Notes under the pieces: generated by a model
Seen by the model: the letters and a program-made list of their open reading frames with translations, nothing else
The model's database searches: none
What the model was told of the DNA's origin: nothing
Assembly: GCA_902464405.1 (NCBI GenBank)
Contig: CABQJD010000011.1
Span: 1 to 59,675 of the forward strand
Length of the DNA: 59,675 nucleotides
Source: an uncultured Actinomycetaceae bacterium
GTDB taxonomy: Bacteria > Actinomycetota > Actinomycetes > Actinomycetales > Actinomycetaceae
Reading direction: 5' to 3'
In this document: in pieces, positions 7,875 to 16,741 of the stretch
How the letters are laid out: every line of letters starts with the position of its first letter
How positions within the stretch are numbered: position 1 is the first letter of the stretch
Translations under genes and position numbers: made by a program

Positions 7875-9425
7875 ATGAGCCAAACCACAGGGCAAGCAAT
7901 TGCTATGATCGTCTATTTTGTGGCGATGATTATTATCGGTATGTTTGCTTATGCTCGTACTAAAAATTTTGATGACTATATGCTTGGTGGCAGAGATCTA
8001 AACCCCTTCGTGGCTGCGCTTTCTGCAGGAGCGGCCGATATGAGCGGCTGGCTGCTCATGGGGCTGCCTGGAGCTCTCTATCTTAGTGGAGTTGTCGAAG
8101 GCTGGATCGCTGTAGGGCTCACGCTCGGAGCATGGTTGAATTGGAAGGTGACGGCGCCGCGTCTGCGTGCCTATACGCAGGTTGCGGGAGATGCGATCAC
8201 GGTGCCAAGTTTCTTAGGCAATAGATTGCGCGATACAACTCACTGTGTGCGCGTGGCAGCTGGGCTGATTATTTTCGTATTCTTTACTTTCTACGTTTCC
8301 TCAGGAATGGTTGCAGGAGGTACTTTCTTCGAGACTGCATTCGGCATGGATTACCACCTTGGCATGGTGATTGTGGCAGGTATTGTAGTGCTCTACACTC
8401 TTATAGGCGGTTTTTTGGCTGTGAGCTGGACGGATGCCGTGCAAGGCATGATGATGCTGATATCTCTTCTAGCTGTTCCTATTGCGGGTGTGGTTGCCGT
8501 TGGTGGCTTCGGCAAGGTTGCTGAGGGTGTGAAAGCTGTAGATCCGAACTTAATTTCTCCTGTTGGAGGCACGGCAATTGGTGTCATTTCTGCTTTGGCA
8601 TGGGGGCTGGGATATTTCGGGCAGCCGCACATTATTGTGCGTTTTATGGCACTAAGATCTCCAGCAGAAGCCACATCAGCACGTCGCATTGGAATTGCCT
8701 GGATGTTTCTCTCAGTGCTGGGAGCGGGCGGCACCGCAATTGTTGGCATTGCTGCCAATTACTTTGGCGTATGGTCTATTCCTGAAGGTCAGCATGAATC
8801 TGTTTTTATTCTTTCTGGTCAGTATCTTTTCCCTTCAGTTATTTCTGGATTCATGCTTGCAGCCATTTTAGCTGCTGTAATGAGCACGATTTCCTCTCAG
8901 CTTCTCGTGACGTCATCTGCTGTTGTGGAAGACGTACTCAATGCTAAAGGCACAGCTCAGCGAAAAGGCAGTGACGGCGTGATGCTCAGCCGTATTGTGG
9001 TACTGGCAATATCTGTGCTTGCGGCTATTTTTGCTTGGTATCGCACAGATTCTATTCTCAATCTTGTGGCGTTCGCATGGGCTGGTTTTGGAGCTGCTTT
9101 TGGGCCGGTTGTGATTTTGGCTCTCTATTGGCGTGCCCTTACGTGGCAGGGCACACTTGCAGGTATGTTCACTGGAGCAGTCACTGTGGGAGTATGGGGC
9201 ACTATGAAGTGGTTTGGCTTATACGAAATTGTTCCTGGGTTTATTTTCGCTCTATGTGCTGCATGGGTAGTATCGAAGCTTACCTATCGCCCTCATCCGC
9301 AGATCGATGCACAATTCGATGCTGCTGTTCAGCTCGCTCACGCCAATGCTGAGCAGATTGAAGCAGAGTTTGGAAAATCGCCAGTTGTTTCTCCTTATCG
9401 GGATCCTGCTGGAAACGTTTACTGA
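7875..9425 (+). CDS. putP: Sodium:solute symporter, PutP-like (probable Na+/proline symporter)
   Basis: A 516-residue inner-membrane protein of the solute:sodium symporter family (SLC5-like). It has the usual run of about 13 hydrophobic helices and the family core FDDYMLGGRDLNPFVAALSAGAADMSGWLLMG near the N-terminus, with the Na+-site serines and small residues of PutP. Later segments such as WGLGYFGQPHIIVRFMA and LVTSSAVVEDVL also match PutP. The ATG at 7875 is chosen because AAAGGG precedes it by about 8 nt; an upstream in-frame ATG at 7854 has none. Proline is the likeliest substrate, but related proteins carry pantothenate or other solutes. A second sodium symporter follows on the same strand. 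Confidence 0.85.
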   Translation: MSQTTGQAIAMIVYFVAMIIIGMFAYARTKNFDDYMLGGRDLNPFVAALSAGAADMSGWLLMGLPGALYLSGVVEGWIAVGLTLGAWLNWKVTAPRLRAYTQVAGDAITVPSFLGNRLRDTTHCVRVAAGLIIFVFFTFYVSSGMVAGGTFFETAFGMDYHLGMVIVAGIVVLYTLIGGFLAVSWTDAVQGMMMLISLLAVPIAGVVAVGGFGKVAEGVKAVDPNLISPVGGTAIGVISALAWGLGYFGQPHIIVRFMALRSPAEATSARRIGIAWMFLSVLGAGGTAIVGIAANYFGVWSIPEGQHESVFILSGQYLFPSVISGFMLAAILAAVMSTISSQLLVTSSAVVEDVLNAKGTAQRKGSDGVMLSRIVVLAISVLAAIFAWYRTDSILNLVAFAWAGFGAAFGPVVILALYWRALTWQGTLAGMFTGAVTVGVWGTMKWFGLYEIVPGFIFALCAAWVVSKLTYRPHPQIDAQFDAAVQLAHANAEQIEAEFGKSPVVSPYRDPAGNVY

Positions 9426-9522
9426 AGTAATCAGGGGCGTGTGCTGCGAGACGATAGCAAGGCTTCACTAGGTGTATGGTAGATTTCTCGCATAGAAGCC
9501 CCCGTCTGAAAGGTATGACATA

Positions 9523-10977
9523 TTGAAAGCTATCGCAGATTTTTTCGCAACGATCAATAACGACTATCTCTCGTGGATACTTATTCCGCTGCTCATCGGC
9601 TCTGGACTGTATTTCACGATTCGATCTGGATTTTTGCAGTTTCGGCATTTCGGTTCGATGGTGAAAGGAATGTTTAGCTCTCGCGAATCCACGAAGGGCG
9701 GTATCTCTTCATTTCAAGCTTTCGCGATGGGTCTGGCTTCACGTGTCGGTACAGGAAATATTGCTGGTGTAGCAATAGCTGTGGTGGCAGGAGGGCCTGG
9801 CGCCGTATTTTGGATGTGGGTTGTTGCTCTTGTTGGTATGGCGACGGCTTTTATTGAGGCAACTCTTGCCCAAATGTTTAAGGTGCGTTGGCCAGATGGT
9901 ACTTTCAGAGGCGGCCCTGCGTTTTATATTCAGCGTGGTTTAGGTTCGCGTGGCTGGGGTCTGGCATTTGCCGTCTTTTTGATTTTTTCATTTGGTATTT
10001 CCTATGAGATGACGCAGGCAAACACTATTGCTGGGACGCTCAATTCTCAGTATGGAGTAGATCCTTTAGTGACGGCGTTTATTTTGGTTGCGCTCACAGC
10101 TCTTGTTGTTTTTGGCGGAATTAAGCGTATTGCTCGTGTCACTGAGTGGATGAGCCCGATTATGGCTGTGGTGTATATTCTCATCGCTGTGGTTATCGTC
10201 CTTATCAATATCGACAAAATTATTCCGACGTTTGAGATGATTTTTGCTTCTGCATTTGGTTTAAAAGCTGGTGTTGCAGGTACTGCCGGCGGTATTGTAG
10301 CCGCTATGCTTAACGGCACTCGTCGAGGGCTTTTTTCGAATGAAGCTGGTGAGGGGTCTGCCCCGAATGCTGCATCCACTGCTCACGTGAGTCACCCAGT
10401 GAAGCAAGGGTTTATTCAGGCAGCGGGTGTATTTGTAGATACGATTTTGGTGTGTTCCGCAACTGCATTCATCTTGCTTAATGCTGACGCGTCAGTATTT
10501 ACTCCGGGCACTCAGCCATTAAATGCTGACGGTTCAGAGCTATCTGGAGCGCCGCTGACGATTGCTGCCGTTACTAATCAGCTGGGGGAATGGACCGTGC
10601 CGATTATGGTATTGCTGATTTTGGTGTTCTGTTACTCTTCTATTATCGGCAATTTTGTTTATGCTGAAGTAAATGTGGATTTCATTTCCAAAGGAAAGGT
10701 CAAAGCTACGCCTATTTTGGGCGTTATCGCTAGTGTGTCGGTTTTTGTTGGCTCCGTGGTTTCACTCGACGTGGTGTGGAATTTTGCTGATATTACGATG
10801 ACTGGTATGGCGCTAATCAACCTGGTAGCGATTTTATTGCTTGGTTCGTGGGCGTTTGGTGCTCTCAAAGACTGGCGTCAAGATCCTGAGCGTGCATTCG
10901 TCGCTACGGATAACCCTAATATGCCAGGGGATCTTCCCACAGATATTTGGGTTGAGCGCGATAATCCGCTGGCGTAA
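9523..10977 (+). CDS. Sodium:alanine/glycine symporter (AGCS family)
   Basis: A 484-residue membrane protein of the amino acid carrier/AGCS family, importing alanine or glycine with Na+. Characteristic blocks are LIGSGLYFTIRSGFLQFRHF near the N-terminus, FAMGLASRVGTGNIAGVAIA, and NGTRRGLFSNEAGEGSAPNA in the middle, the family signature. The start is a TTG at 9523 preceded by GAAAGG about 10 nt upstream; no ATG in frame fits better. No glycine riboswitch, often found before this family, is visible in the 97-nt gap after putP. A strong palindromic terminator follows the stop. Confidence 0.9.
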   Translation: MKAIADFFATINNDYLSWILIPLLIGSGLYFTIRSGFLQFRHFGSMVKGMFSSRESTKGGISSFQAFAMGLASRVGTGNIAGVAIAVVAGGPGAVFWMWVVALVGMATAFIEATLAQMFKVRWPDGTFRGGPAFYIQRGLGSRGWGLAFAVFLIFSFGISYEMTQANTIAGTLNSQYGVDPLVTAFILVALTALVVFGGIKRIARVTEWMSPIMAVVYILIAVVIVLINIDKIIPTFEMIFASAFGLKAGVAGTAGGIVAAMLNGTRRGLFSNEAGEGSAPNAASTAHVSHPVKQGFIQAAGVFVDTILVCSATAFILLNADASVFTPGTQPLNADGSELSGAPLTIAAVTNQLGEWTVPIMVLLILVFCYSSIIGNFVYAEVNVDFISKGKVKATPILGVIASVSVFVGSVVSLDVVWNFADITMTGMALINLVAILLLGSWAFGALKDWRQDPERAFVATDNPNMPGDLPTDIWVERDNPLA

Positions 10978-11006
10978 TCGCTTTCCTAGTCGGATTTGAT
11001 TGTTTT

Positions 11007-11040
11007 TAGTTGGCTCAGCTACATGTAGCTGAGCCAACTA
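11007..11040. terminator. Bidirectional palindromic terminator
   Basis: A perfect 34-nt palindrome (arms TAGTTGGCTCAGCTACA and complement) lies between the converging AGCS and fluC genes. It is flanked by TTTT on the left and CTTTTT on the right, so it can stop transcription from both sides. Confidence 0.85.
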
Positions 11041-11053
11041 CTTTTTCCTGCAC

Positions 11054-11425
11054 TCACAGGTAGCGTGCTACTGTGAATCCGGCGATCACCGCCACTACGC
11101 AGCCAAGGATAGTAGCTGATAGATAGAGAACCATCGAGAGGCGGCGATGATCCGCTAAAAGTTCAAGTGCATCAACTGAACACGCGGAGAAGGTCGTCAA
11201 TCCTCCGCAAAATCCTGTGCCGCATATTGCGAGGTATTCTATTTCCTGTGCGCTTGTTCCTGCCCATACAGAGGTAAACATTCCAAGAAGAAAGCTACCA
11301 AGCAGATTGACGCATACTGTGCTCCATACTCGCTGGTGCTCTGGGAAGACAACACCAGTAAGGTAGCGTACTGCTGCTCCTACGCCGCCACTCATCCCGA
11401 TCAGCAGTAGTGTGCCGATAGCCAT
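11054..11425 (-). CDS. crcB: Fluoride-specific ion channel subunit (Fluc/CrcB), canonical copy
   Basis: A 123-residue four-helix membrane protein of the Fluc family, which forms dimeric fluoride exit channels. It carries NLLGSFLLG in helix 2 and the family signature GFCGGLTTFSACSVDALEL (about residues 71-89), including the break motif and the Phe-box TTFS. Its ATG overlaps the TAA of the preceding fluC-like gene by one base (TAATG), so the two are translationally coupled and probably assemble as a heterodimer, as in other Gram-positive bacteria with paired genes. No fluoride riboswitch was recognised upstream of the pair. Confidence 0.9.
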   Translation of the reverse strand: MAIGTLLLIGMSGGVGAAVRYLTGVVFPEHQRVWSTVCVNLLGSFLLGMFTSVWAGTSAQEIEYLAICGTGFCGGLTTFSACSVDALELLADHRRLSMVLYLSATILGCVVAVIAGFTVARYL

Positions 11426-11955
11426 TATTGTAGCCTTTCTGCCGATGAGGCGTCACTGGTGTCGATGGCGTCTGTGTTGGAGGCATCGTATATGCCGTTA
11501 CTGACTGCTCGACGCCCGTCACTGAGCTTAATCATGTGTGAGGAAGATATGTGAGGGAATGATCCCCCGAGCAATAAGCCGCCGAAAGCTGCCCATATAC
11601 CCAATAGAAATGAGAGGGTGATATACAGAAATCCGATCAATGCTTTATCTGCATAGAGAAGCTGCATATACCCTACTGCCCAGCCGCTCATTGTAGTGAA
11701 GCCAGCAAGTGCACCTTTTCCGAGGAAAGTACTCCAACGCTGTGCGGATATTTCAGTGGGGATCAGGCGTGTATTTCCCGAGGCTCGCACGAGAAGAGTC
11801 GTCACATATCCGAGTAGAAAGCAACCTACGAGGTTGATTGCCAATATTGTGAAAGGAAAATTGCCAGCAGGAGTAGGAAAGAGTATGCACAGCCCTGCGC
11901 GGGCGAGCACGCCCAAAAACCCTCCCGAAAAAACCAGCAGTATGTTGATGCGCAT
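11425..11955 (-). CDS. crcB: Fluoride channel subunit (Fluc/CrcB), divergent copy
   Basis: A 176-residue second Fluc-family subunit, longer at both ends than its partner. NLVGCFLLGY in helix 2 is conserved, but the signature segment reads GKGALAGFTTMSGWAVGYMQLL, so the Phe-box phenylalanine (TTFS) is replaced by Met and the GG of the break region is altered. The C-terminal 40 residues beyond the last helix are polar and unmatched. The start at 11955 (MRINILLVFSGG) is preferred because TATAAT ends exactly 6 nt ahead. An alternative in-frame ATG at 12006, with a GAGG upstream, would add 17 residues. It divides the promoter region with the divergent nif3-like gene. Confidence 0.85.
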   Translation of the reverse strand: MRINILLVFSGGFLGVLARAGLCILFPTPAGNFPFTILAINLVGCFLLGYVTTLLVRASGNTRLIPTEISAQRWSTFLGKGALAGFTTMSGWAVGYMQLLYADKALIGFLYITLSFLLGIWAAFGGLLLGGSFPHISSSHMIKLSDGRRAVSNGIYDASNTDAIDTSDASSAERLQ

Positions 11956-11961
11956 AGCTGG

Positions 11962-11967
11962 ATTATA
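11962..11967 (-). promoter_or_regulatory. -10 hexamer, leaderless start of the divergent fluC gene
   Basis: A consensus TATAAT on the minus strand ends exactly 6 nt before the ATG at 11955. It lies inside the longer alternative reading frame, which argues for the downstream start. No strong -35 is seen. Confidence 0.5.
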
Positions 11968-12078
11968 CTCGGTTCGGGCTTTTGCTAGCGCTGAAGTGAC
12001 ATTCACTCAACCTCGTGTTCATACACCGCGTTTTGCTGTTAGCTCCCACGATGGGCACACGATTGGTAAGCTGGAGAT

Positions 12079-12879
12079 ATGAGCATACGCGTGGCGGATG
12101 TTGTATCCGCAATGAACCAGTATTATCCGCCAGCACTGGCACAAGAATGGGATCGAGTAGGTCTTATCGTGGGGGATCCAAGCGATAGAGTCTCGAAAAT
12201 CGGTTTTGCAGTCGATCCGTGTGAGGCAACTGTGCACGAAGCAATTGAGCGCGGTGCGCAGATGCTTATCACGCATCACCCTCTCTATCTGCGTGGGACT
12301 AGCTCGGTAGCTGCCACAACAGGCAAAGGAAGATGGGTGCACGACCTCATTAAAAATGGCGTAGCGCTATTTGCTGCCCATACCAATGCTGACTGTGCTT
12401 CAGACGGTTCGGGTGCTGCTTTAGCGAATCTCCTTCAACTCGAAAATACCTGCCCTCTGGAGCCTCGCCACAGTGATCCTTCTCTTGGAATCGGTACTGT
12501 GGGGGAGCTGCCGCTCACGATGAGTGTGCGCGAGCTGGCACAGCGTCTGCGTGCGCTCATTCCTGAAACGCCTGCGGGAATCACGATTGGCGGCGATCCT
12601 GAGCGAATTGTGAGCACAGTTGCGCTCTGCCCGGGATCGGGAGACTCGATGTTTGCGGCTGTGCGTGCGGCGAACGCTGACGTTTATGTGACGGCAGATC
12701 TTCGTCACCATCCAGCCACCGATCATCTCTGGAATGGAGGCTGCCCGCTTATAGGGCTCACCCATTTTGCTTCGGAATGGCCGCTGCTCGTGAACCTTCG
12801 ACGCCGCCTCAGTGTGGCACTAGATATCGACGGATATATCTCAACGATATGTACCGATCCATGGAGTGAGCGGATATAG
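12079..12879 (+). CDS. Nif3-like dinuclear metal-centre protein
   Basis: A 266-residue protein of the Nif3/YbgI (DUF34) family, a toroidal hexameric metal-binding protein. It shows the N-terminal EWDRVGLIVGDP, the metal-ligand motif ITHHPLYLRG (about residues 59-68), HTNADCASDGSGAALA, and near the C-terminus DLRHHPATDH and THFASEWPLL, which supply further histidine and glutamate ligands. TAAGCT ends 6 nt before the ATG, but GGAG also lies just ahead, so leaderless and leadered starts are both possible. It precedes the coiled-coil/zinc-ribbon-like gene and rnpB, an order I know from other actinobacteria. The cellular role of the family is not firmly settled. Confidence 0.88.
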   Translation: MSIRVADVVSAMNQYYPPALAQEWDRVGLIVGDPSDRVSKIGFAVDPCEATVHEAIERGAQMLITHHPLYLRGTSSVAATTGKGRWVHDLIKNGVALFAAHTNADCASDGSGAALANLLQLENTCPLEPRHSDPSLGIGTVGELPLTMSVRELAQRLRALIPETPAGITIGGDPERIVSTVALCPGSGDSMFAAVRAANADVYVTADLRHHPATDHLWNGGCPLIGLTHFASEWPLLVNLRRRLSVALDIDGYISTICTDPWSERI

Positions 12880-12947
12880 CTGAGCGTTCCCGATATGTGT
12901 GAGTATGAAAGCGCAGATGCTCATACGCGTGAGAAAAAGGAGATCTG

Positions 12948-13682
12948 ATGAGTAAAGCCCCGCGCGAAGATCAGCTTAAGCTGCTTGAAATTGCTGAACT
13001 TGATGCGCAGATTGCGAAATTGAAAAAAGAAGATATAAGCCATCCTCTGCGCTCCCAGGTCGGCGAGCTGATGAATTTTATTGCTGAAAATTCTCGTCAA
13101 ATTTCTGCGAATGCAACTGCCTTAGATATTGCGCAGCGCGAGCTTGATGCTTTTTCACAGCAGGTAGATGAAATAGGCAGTATTATTCGCGCGAAAGAAG
13201 CTCTCTATGAAGCTGGCACAGGCATGGATTCTCGTGGATTACTGACGCTTCAACATGAGATAAATCAGGCGCGTGCGAAGCTCGATCAGGTGTCTGATGC
13301 CGAATTTGAAAAACTTGAAGAAGTAGAACACCTTGATACCGAGCGCGCTGGTTTGGAATCGGAGCGTGCAGAGCTAAATCGTAAAATGTTGGAGGGGAGA
13401 GTAGAGCTGGAAAACGCCGTCACTGATATTCAAGCCAGCATGATGAGTATACAGGCTCAACGTGATGCCATATATGGTTCTCTCGATGCCGTTCTTCGCC
13501 GCGAATATGAGCGTGCTGCTAGCTCTGGCGGTTATGCTGTGATTGCGCTCCACCCAAATGGCATGAGCACTGGTGGAGTGCAGCTTTCGCCAATTGAGGT
13601 GAATCAAATTAAAAATAGTGATCCTGAAACGATTTGGTTTTCTGAAGACTACGATTGCATCGTCGTTTTGCTCGATAAATAA
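12948..13682 (+). CDS. Coiled-coil protein of the CT398/zinc-ribbon family with a degenerate ribbon
   Basis: A 244-residue protein. Residues about 5-180 are charged and heptad-rich (long antiparallel coiled coil) and match the actinobacterial CT398-like family that follows nif3. In that family the C-terminus is a four-cysteine zinc ribbon. Here the corresponding region (GYAVIALHPNGMSTGGVQLSPIEVNQIK...) keeps the family backbone, including the GGVQLSPIEVNQI helix, but all four ligand cysteines appear lost; the only cysteine (DYDCIVVLL) falls two residues away from an expected ligand position. The ribosome-binding site AAAAAGGAG is strong. Function is unknown; the scaffold may persist without zinc. 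Confidence 0.8.
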   Translation: MSKAPREDQLKLLEIAELDAQIAKLKKEDISHPLRSQVGELMNFIAENSRQISANATALDIAQRELDAFSQQVDEIGSIIRAKEALYEAGTGMDSRGLLTLQHEINQARAKLDQVSDAEFEKLEEVEHLDTERAGLESERAELNRKMLEGRVELENAVTDIQASMMSIQAQRDAIYGSLDAVLRREYERAASSGGYAVIALHPNGMSTGGVQLSPIEVNQIKNSDPETIWFSEDYDCIVVLLDK

Positions 13683-13740
13683 AGCTGTAGGTGCTGCGTG
13701 TGTTTGTCTGCAGTCGATATGGGAAGTAAGCTGTGCAGTG

Positions 13741-14162
13741 CACATGAGTCAGCTAGGCGGTCGCGTGTATCGGCGTTATTTTTCCAACCCTTGGTGACGC
13801 CGTTACCCGAGGAACGTCCGGACTCCACAGAGCGCAGTGGTGGGTAACGCCCACCCGGGGTGACCCGCGGGAAAGTGCCACAGAAAATATACCGCCTTTT
13901 CGGCGTCACGCTGAAAAGGTAAGGGTGAAATGGCGAGGTAAGAGCTCACCGCATTGCTGGCAACAGCAATGGCATGGTAAACCCCACTGGGAGCAAGACC
14001 AAGCAGCGCGCATTGAAGCTGCTCGCTGAGCGCGCGGGTAGGTTGCTTGAGCTGTATGGAGACGTACAGCCTAGATGGATGGCTGCCGCTGAGACGTGAC
14101 GCCGAGTATTATGCTCGCAGCCACGTCTCAGACAGAATCCGGCGTATCGGCTGGCTCATGTG
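13741..14162 (+). ncRNA. rnpB: RNase P RNA, class A
   Basis: The catalytic RNA of ribonuclease P, which matures tRNA 5' ends. The conserved 5' core GAGGAACGTCCGGACTCC (about 13809-13826), the AAGGGTGAAATGGCGAGGTA segment near 13920, and the terminal CAGAATCCGGCGTATCGGCT are all present. The ends are set by pairing of CACATGAGTCAGC at the 5' end with GCTGGCTCATGTG at the 3' end (P1). Length about 422 nt fits actinobacterial class A RNAs. It follows the nif3/coiled-coil pair and converges with ppgK. Confidence 0.93.
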
Positions 14163-14180
14163 CCTTTATTATTGGTGCCC

Positions 14181-14957
14181 TTATTTCTTCGCTTGTTGGT
14201 ATGCGGCCAATGCAGCGCCTACAATTCCTGCTTTATTGAACAATACTGCTGGAAGAATTCTAGCTCGCGTTTTAATCAGAGGGAGAAATTCCTCGTGATG
14301 TTTTGAGACGCCGCCGCCGACAATAAACACATCAGGTGCGAGATATAGCTCTAGCTGGGAGAAGACTACTTGCAAGCGTTTTGCCCATTCGGGGAAATCG
14401 AGGTTTTCTTTATCTCTGGTTGATGCAGCGGCCCATTTTTCGGCATCAACATAGCCTTCAGGCAGTTCAGGGAAGTAAATGTGCCCAAACTCTGTATTGG
14501 GCACAAGCACGCCCTCACGCACGAGAGCAGAGCCGATACCAGTGCCGAGAGTGAGCGTCAAGGCAGTGCCGTTTTCTCCTTTTGCTGAGCCAAAATGAAC
14601 TTCGGCAAAACCTGCGGCATCGGCGTCATTCAAGACCGATACAGGGCGTCCAAGAGTTTGGGTGAAGAGTTCTTCGATATGAACGCCAACCCAATCTTGG
14701 GAAAGGTTGGCGATCACGGGTACAATGCCGTTGACGATCGGTGCTGGGAACGTGACGCCTACAGGAGCATCGGGCAGATCGAAGCTCTCCACAATAGTTT
14801 TTACAATCTGCGCAATCTCTTCTGGAGATGCATTTTCTGGCGTCGGTATGCGCAGGCGCTCAGCTTTAAATTTGCCAGATTTCATGCTCACTGGAGCGCC
14901 TTTGATTCCAGAACCTCCGATATCGATTCCGATGGCGATTTTCTTAGCTTTCGTCAT
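14181..14957 (-). CDS. ppgK: Polyphosphate glucokinase
   Basis: A 258-residue ROK-type kinase that phosphorylates glucose to glucose-6-phosphate using polyphosphate or ATP. It has the phosphate-1 loop GIDIGGSGIKGAPV (about residues 8-21), VGVTFPAPIVNGIV, the sugar-site LNDADAAGFAEVHFG, and TLTLGTGIGSALV, all typical of actinobacterial PpgK. The start at 14957 is chosen because AGGATG lies about 6 nt upstream; an in-frame start 48 nt earlier lacks support. It lies 44 nt downstream of map on the same strand, a pairing common in actinobacteria, and probably shares its transcript. Confidence 0.93.
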   Translation of the reverse strand: MTKAKKIAIGIDIGGSGIKGAPVSMKSGKFKAERLRIPTPENASPEEIAQIVKTIVESFDLPDAPVGVTFPAPIVNGIVPVIANLSQDWVGVHIEELFTQTLGRPVSVLNDADAAGFAEVHFGSAKGENGTALTLTLGTGIGSALVREGVLVPNTEFGHIYFPELPEGYVDAEKWAAASTRDKENLDFPEWAKRLQVVFSQLELYLAPDVFIVGGGVSKHHEEFLPLIKTRARILPAVLFNKAGIVGAALAAYQQAKK

Positions 14958-15001
14958 AATGCATCCTAACGTTTGTGTTGGTGTCTGTAATGTTAGATTA
15001 C

Positions 15002-15922
15002 TCAATTATTTGCAGGCATGGCAGAGGACTTTTGGGCATGAGATGGGAGCGTGAGGATATCGATACTGCCATCGTCGGTGATAGATATCGTATGCTCCCA
15101 TTGAGCTGTGCGCGATCGGTCAGCAGTGACGATTGTCCAATCGTCATCCCATTGCTCCCAAGCAATATCGCCTAAAGTGAGCATCGGTTCAATTGTAAAT
15201 ACCATTCCTGGCTCAATGATATCGTTGTATGCAGGGGCGGAATCGTAGTGGGGGATAATCAAACCAGAATGGAAGGCTTCTCCTACGCCGTGCCCTGTGA
15301 AATCTTCTACAACGCCGTATTCGAAACGTTTTGCATAGCTTTCAATGACGCGCCCGATCACGTTTACCTCACGCCCAGGTTTTGCTGCTTTGATGCCTCT
15401 CATCATTGCAGTATAGGTGCGTTCGCACAGCAGCCGAGATTCTTCATCAACTTCTCCTACATAAAACATTGCGCAGGTATCGCCGTGGACGCCGCCGATA
15501 TAAGCCGTCACATCAAGGTTAATGATATCGCCGTCTTCGAGCGGGCGATTATCAGGGATCCCGTGGCAAATTGTTTCATTGATAGAGGTGCATATAGATT
15601 TTGGATAGCCCATATAGCCTAGGCATGATGGGTATGCTCCGTGATCGCACATATATTCGTGCGCTATGCGGTCGATCTCATCGGTGGTGACGCCAGGAGC
15701 GATGGCTTGGGCTGCTGTATACATAGCATCTGCGGCAATAGTCCCAGCGCGGCGAATGCGTTCGATTGTTTCGGGCGTCTTTACGTCGCCTGCGGTCACT
15801 ACTTCTGGTCCGCTATGAAACAAATATTCTGGGCGTTCGATATACGAGGGGACTGCCCGCTGCGGAGAAATTTTTCCTGGTTTTAGCGTGCCAAGAGGGG
15901 CACGAGCTGCAAGATTGTTCAT
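15002..15922 (-). CDS. map: Methionine aminopeptidase, type I
   Basis: A 306-residue enzyme that removes the initiator methionine from new proteins. The metal ligands are visible in order: the Asp pair in NLDVTAYIGGVHGDT, the His in GHGVGEAFH, and Glu residues in FTIEPML and WEHTISI. The N-terminal extension LGTLKPGKISPQRAVPSYIERPEY is the Pro-rich linker seen in the longer actinobacterial MAP. The frame is open 177 nt further upstream, but the ATG at 15922 is preferred because AAGGTGG stands just ahead and homologues start here. Confidence 0.93.
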   Translation of the reverse strand: MNNLAARAPLGTLKPGKISPQRAVPSYIERPEYLFHSGPEVVTAGDVKTPETIERIRRAGTIAADAMYTAAQAIAPGVTTDEIDRIAHEYMCDHGAYPSCLGYMGYPKSICTSINETICHGIPDNRPLEDGDIINLDVTAYIGGVHGDTCAMFYVGEVDEESRLLCERTYTAMMRGIKAAKPGREVNVIGRVIESYAKRFEYGVVEDFTGHGVGEAFHSGLIIPHYDSAPAYNDIIEPGMVFTIEPMLTLGDIAWEQWDDDWTIVTADRSRTAQWEHTISITDDGSIDILTLPSHAQKSSAMPANN

Positions 15923-16741
15923 ATCTTCCACCTTAATAGCATCAAGGCGAGCCTCCAAGCTAAAATTTCGGCGTTTTTTACACATGGCTAATGAGAGAGT
16001 AGATACATGATAGATATTGTTGAAATTAGCAAGGAATGCAGCGCTGAATTTTATAATCAGCGCATATATGGTCAGCTCAGATCGGGATATTGGGATCATG
16101 AAATTTTCAGCTATGAGTCTGGGCTTTCAGGGAGCGTTGGAAGTCTTGATTTTTTGCTATGTGAAGATTACTGTGTGCTGCTGCATTCGCCGCCATGTTG
16201 AGCAAGTTGCATGCGTGATGATTTTGTCGGTCGAATCGATCGTTTTGGAGAGCTGGCTGAGCAGGCTGGGGCGCGTGAAGAGTCCGCGCTGAAACGCCTA
16301 TCAGCACGTTGCCATATGTGCGAGTTGGCTGGGCGCGTGATAATTTCACTCCACTGCAGAGTTTTACACATGTTTTGTGCATGTTTTGCGCATGATTTGT
16401 GCCGCGTGTGCCATGTGCATAAAGAGCGCACGTGCCGAGCGTGGGCGTCTTCTATAAGGAGTGATACATGTTGCATACGTGCATACGTGAGGAGGGAACT
16501 TTTATTATTTCTAGCGCTCGAAAGCAATTGTGAGAGAGCACTACTCGTATGAGGAGCCGCACCAAAGCGAAATATCGGTTCAGTTAATGAAAAGGAGCGC
16601 ACTATGTATGTGAGTGTGCCATATACGAGGAAGGTATTGTTATGCCTAGTTTCGCGAGTAGGAACGGGTGCGGCATAGAGCAGGAATGAGCACTGCATAG
16701 ATGAGGTGAAATAGATAAGGTGAAATAGTGAGGTTCCAGCG
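15923..16741. other. 819-bp region without a recognisable gene
   Basis: No frame here gives a recognisable protein on either strand; the longest open frames are rich in Cys, His, Arg and Ser and look like chance openings. The only clear structure is a triple 11-bp tandem repeat at 16369-16401. The map promoter should lie at the left end. A decayed gene is possible but cannot be shown. Confidence 0.5.
16369..16401. repeat. Triple 11-bp tandem repeat
   Basis: Units CATGTTTTGTG, CATGTTTTGCG and CATGATTTGTG follow one another without gap, repeating about once per helical turn. Function unknown. Confidence 0.7.

Noticed and set aside
9426..9522. Possible glycine riboswitch before the AGCS symporter
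   Set aside because: The region is under 100 nt and lacks the conserved GGAGAGA and GCCGAAGGGGCAA-type blocks.
12007..12078. Fluoride riboswitch upstream of the fluC pair
   Set aside because: Only about 70-120 nt are available and no crcB-motif sequence was recognised.
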